Assembly (NCBI GenBank): GCA_019420545.1
Contig: JAHZGZ010000271.1
Location: 506 to 6,343, forward strand
Reading direction: 5' to 3'
DNA: 5,838 nt
Source: Bacteroidales bacterium
GTDB taxonomy: Bacteria; Bacteroidota; Bacteroidia; Bacteroidales; Muribaculaceae
Position numbers and translations under genes: made by a program. Every line of letters begins with the position of its first letter. The stretch's first letter is position 1. Below, in pieces: positions 5,073 to 5,838 of the stretch. A model generated the notes under the pieces. The model was not told the origin of the DNA, ran no database searches, and saw only the letters and a list, made by a program, of their open reading frames with translations.

Positions 5073-5738
5073 ATGGAAAAAGAATATATCATAGTCTTGT
5101 CGGGCGGGATGGACAGCACTACCCTGCTCTACGATTACAAGGACCGCATCGCACTCGCCCTCACTTTCGATTACGGCAGCAACCACAATGCCCGTGAAAT
5201 AGAATGTGCGCGCCAAAACTGCCGTCGCCTCGGCATCGAGCATATCGTGATCCCCCTCGACTTCATGCACCGCTATTTTCATTCATCACTGCTCGACGGC
5301 GCCGACGCCATTCCCGAAGGCCATTATGCCGACGAAAACATGCGCGCCACCGTTGTCCCGTTCCGCAACGGCATCATGCTCGCGGTTGCTTGCGGAATGG
5401 CCGAAAGCCGCGGCCTTAAGAAGGTGCTTATCGCCAACCACTCCGGCGACCACGCCATCTACCCCGACTGCCGTCCGGCATTCATCGACGCCATGTCCGA
5501 CGCCATGCATGCCGGCACCTACGACGGTATCACCATCCTGGCTCCATACACCGACAAGGACAAGACCTACATCGCACGCCGTGGCGCCGAACTCGGTCTC
5601 GACTTCTCACTCACCTATTCATGCTACAAAGGCCGCGAACGCCATTGCGGCCGTTGCGGCACATGCGTCGAGCGCCGCGAGGCATTCCGCCTCGCCGGTC
5701 TCCCCGACCCTACCCTCTACGAAGAGGATAACGACTGA
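5073..5738 (+). CDS. queC: 7-cyano-7-deazaguanine (preQ0) synthase QueC, 221 aa
   Basis: Cytoplasmic enzyme converting 7-carboxy-7-deazaguanine to preQ0 with ATP and ammonia, a step in queuosine tRNA modification. The N-terminal PP-loop SGGMDSTT (10-17) binds ATP, and FDYGSNHNAREIECA (33-47) matches the QueC-specific segment. VPFRNGIML (96-104) and ANHSGDHAIYPDCRP (120-134) are further conserved blocks. The zinc site is at the C-terminus: C184, C192, C195 and C198 (C-x7-C-x2-C-x2-C). Length and motifs are complete, so the gene looks intact. The ATG at 5073 fits the family N-terminus; no Shine-Dalgarno is seen. Strong G/C-rich third positions mark it as a resident gene. Other queuosine genes (queD, queE, queF) are not in the window, but the sequence ends 100 bases downstream, so a partner could follow. 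No convincing preQ1 riboswitch was found upstream. Confidence 0.95.
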   Translation: MEKEYIIVLSGGMDSTTLLYDYKDRIALALTFDYGSNHNAREIECARQNCRRLGIEHIVIPLDFMHRYFHSSLLDGADAIPEGHYADENMRATVVPFRNGIMLAVACGMAESRGLKKVLIANHSGDHAIYPDCRPAFIDAMSDAMHAGTYDGITILAPYTDKDKTYIARRGAELGLDFSLTYSCYKGRERHCGRCGTCVERREAFRLAGLPDPTLYEEDND

Positions 5739-5746
5739 ATTCCCCT

Positions 5747-5759
5747 CCGGTATCACCGG
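5747..5759 (+). repeat. Small hairpin CCGGT/ACCGG after queC
   Basis: Five-base arms CCGGT (5747-5751) and ACCGG (5755-5759) flank a 3-base loop, eight bases after the queC stop. It could be part of the queC 3' end structure together with the large palindrome downstream. It has no U-tract. Confidence 0.35.
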
Positions 5760-5775
5760 CTTACAATAAACAACG

Positions 5776-5805
5776 CGTGGTCTGTCCGATATCGGACAGA
5801 CCACG
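5776..5805. terminator. Perfect 30-base palindrome downstream of queC, probable terminator
   Basis: CGTGGTCTGTCCGAT (5776-5790) is followed directly by its exact reverse complement (5791-5805). As RNA it would form a very stable stem with a small loop at the GATATC centre. It lies 37 bases after the queC stop, a usual place for a 3' end structure, and being symmetric could work in both directions. There is no U-tract on either side, so a purely intrinsic terminator is uncertain. It could instead be an mRNA-stabilising hairpin or a protein-binding palindrome. Confidence 0.5.
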
Positions 5806-5838
5806 TCTGTATGATCCAGAACATTACCAATCAGCCCG

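Noticed and set aside
5326..5769. 147-codon + strand open frame overlapping queC
   Set aside because: Its composition (Ala, Pro, Thr, Ser runs) is that of an out-of-frame reading of queC, whose own frame carries all expected motifs.
1..5838. CRISPR array, tRNA, rRNA or complete insertion sequence
   Set aside because: No regularly spaced repeats, no tRNA cloverleaf, no rRNA signature and no transposase or integrase gene can be seen in the window.

Overview
The window looks like chromosomal DNA from a gut Bacteroidales, most likely near the Muribaculaceae or Bacteroidaceae. This rests on AT-rich leaders, several copies of the Bacteroidetes -7 promoter element TAnnTTTG, few Shine-Dalgarno sequences, and an AraC regulator and a 4Fe-4S aldo/keto reductase of kinds common in that order. 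No database search was possible, so family names come from motif recognition.

Layout. Bases 30-1226 (+) encode a stand-alone ATPase of the AAA_14/DUF4143 type. A gene-poor stretch of about 590 bases (1227-1819) follows. It is the least explained part of the window: it has a near-consensus promoter (1329-1359), several hairpins, a 24-base piece resembling the 3' end of a tmRNA gene, and a strong rho-independent terminator (1786-1824), all on the + strand, but no convincing ORF. Next comes an AraC-family regulator (minus, 1820-2719), divergent from a 71-residue small protein (plus, 2867-3082) across an intergenic region with two opposed -7 boxes and repeated sequence blocks. A 4Fe-4S aldo/keto reductase (minus, 3259-4407) and a small two-pass membrane protein with a bacterial PH-like domain (minus, 4490-4951) follow. 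QueC, the preQ0 synthase of queuosine biosynthesis (plus, 5073-5738), ends the window, followed by a perfect 30-base palindrome.

How the parts relate. QueC and the reductase are visibly rich in G/C third positions and look like resident genes. The ATPase, the AraC regulator and the small protein are more AT-rich and look like accessory genes. Together with the possible tmRNA 3'-end relic, this suggests the left half has been remodelled by integration. The AraC regulator most plausibly controls itself and the divergent small gene; control of the reductase is possible but not shown. The genes do not form one operon or pathway. The best candidate for something undescribed is the promoter-to-terminator interval 1329-1824, which may encode a structured RNA of about 450 nt or be a decayed integration site.
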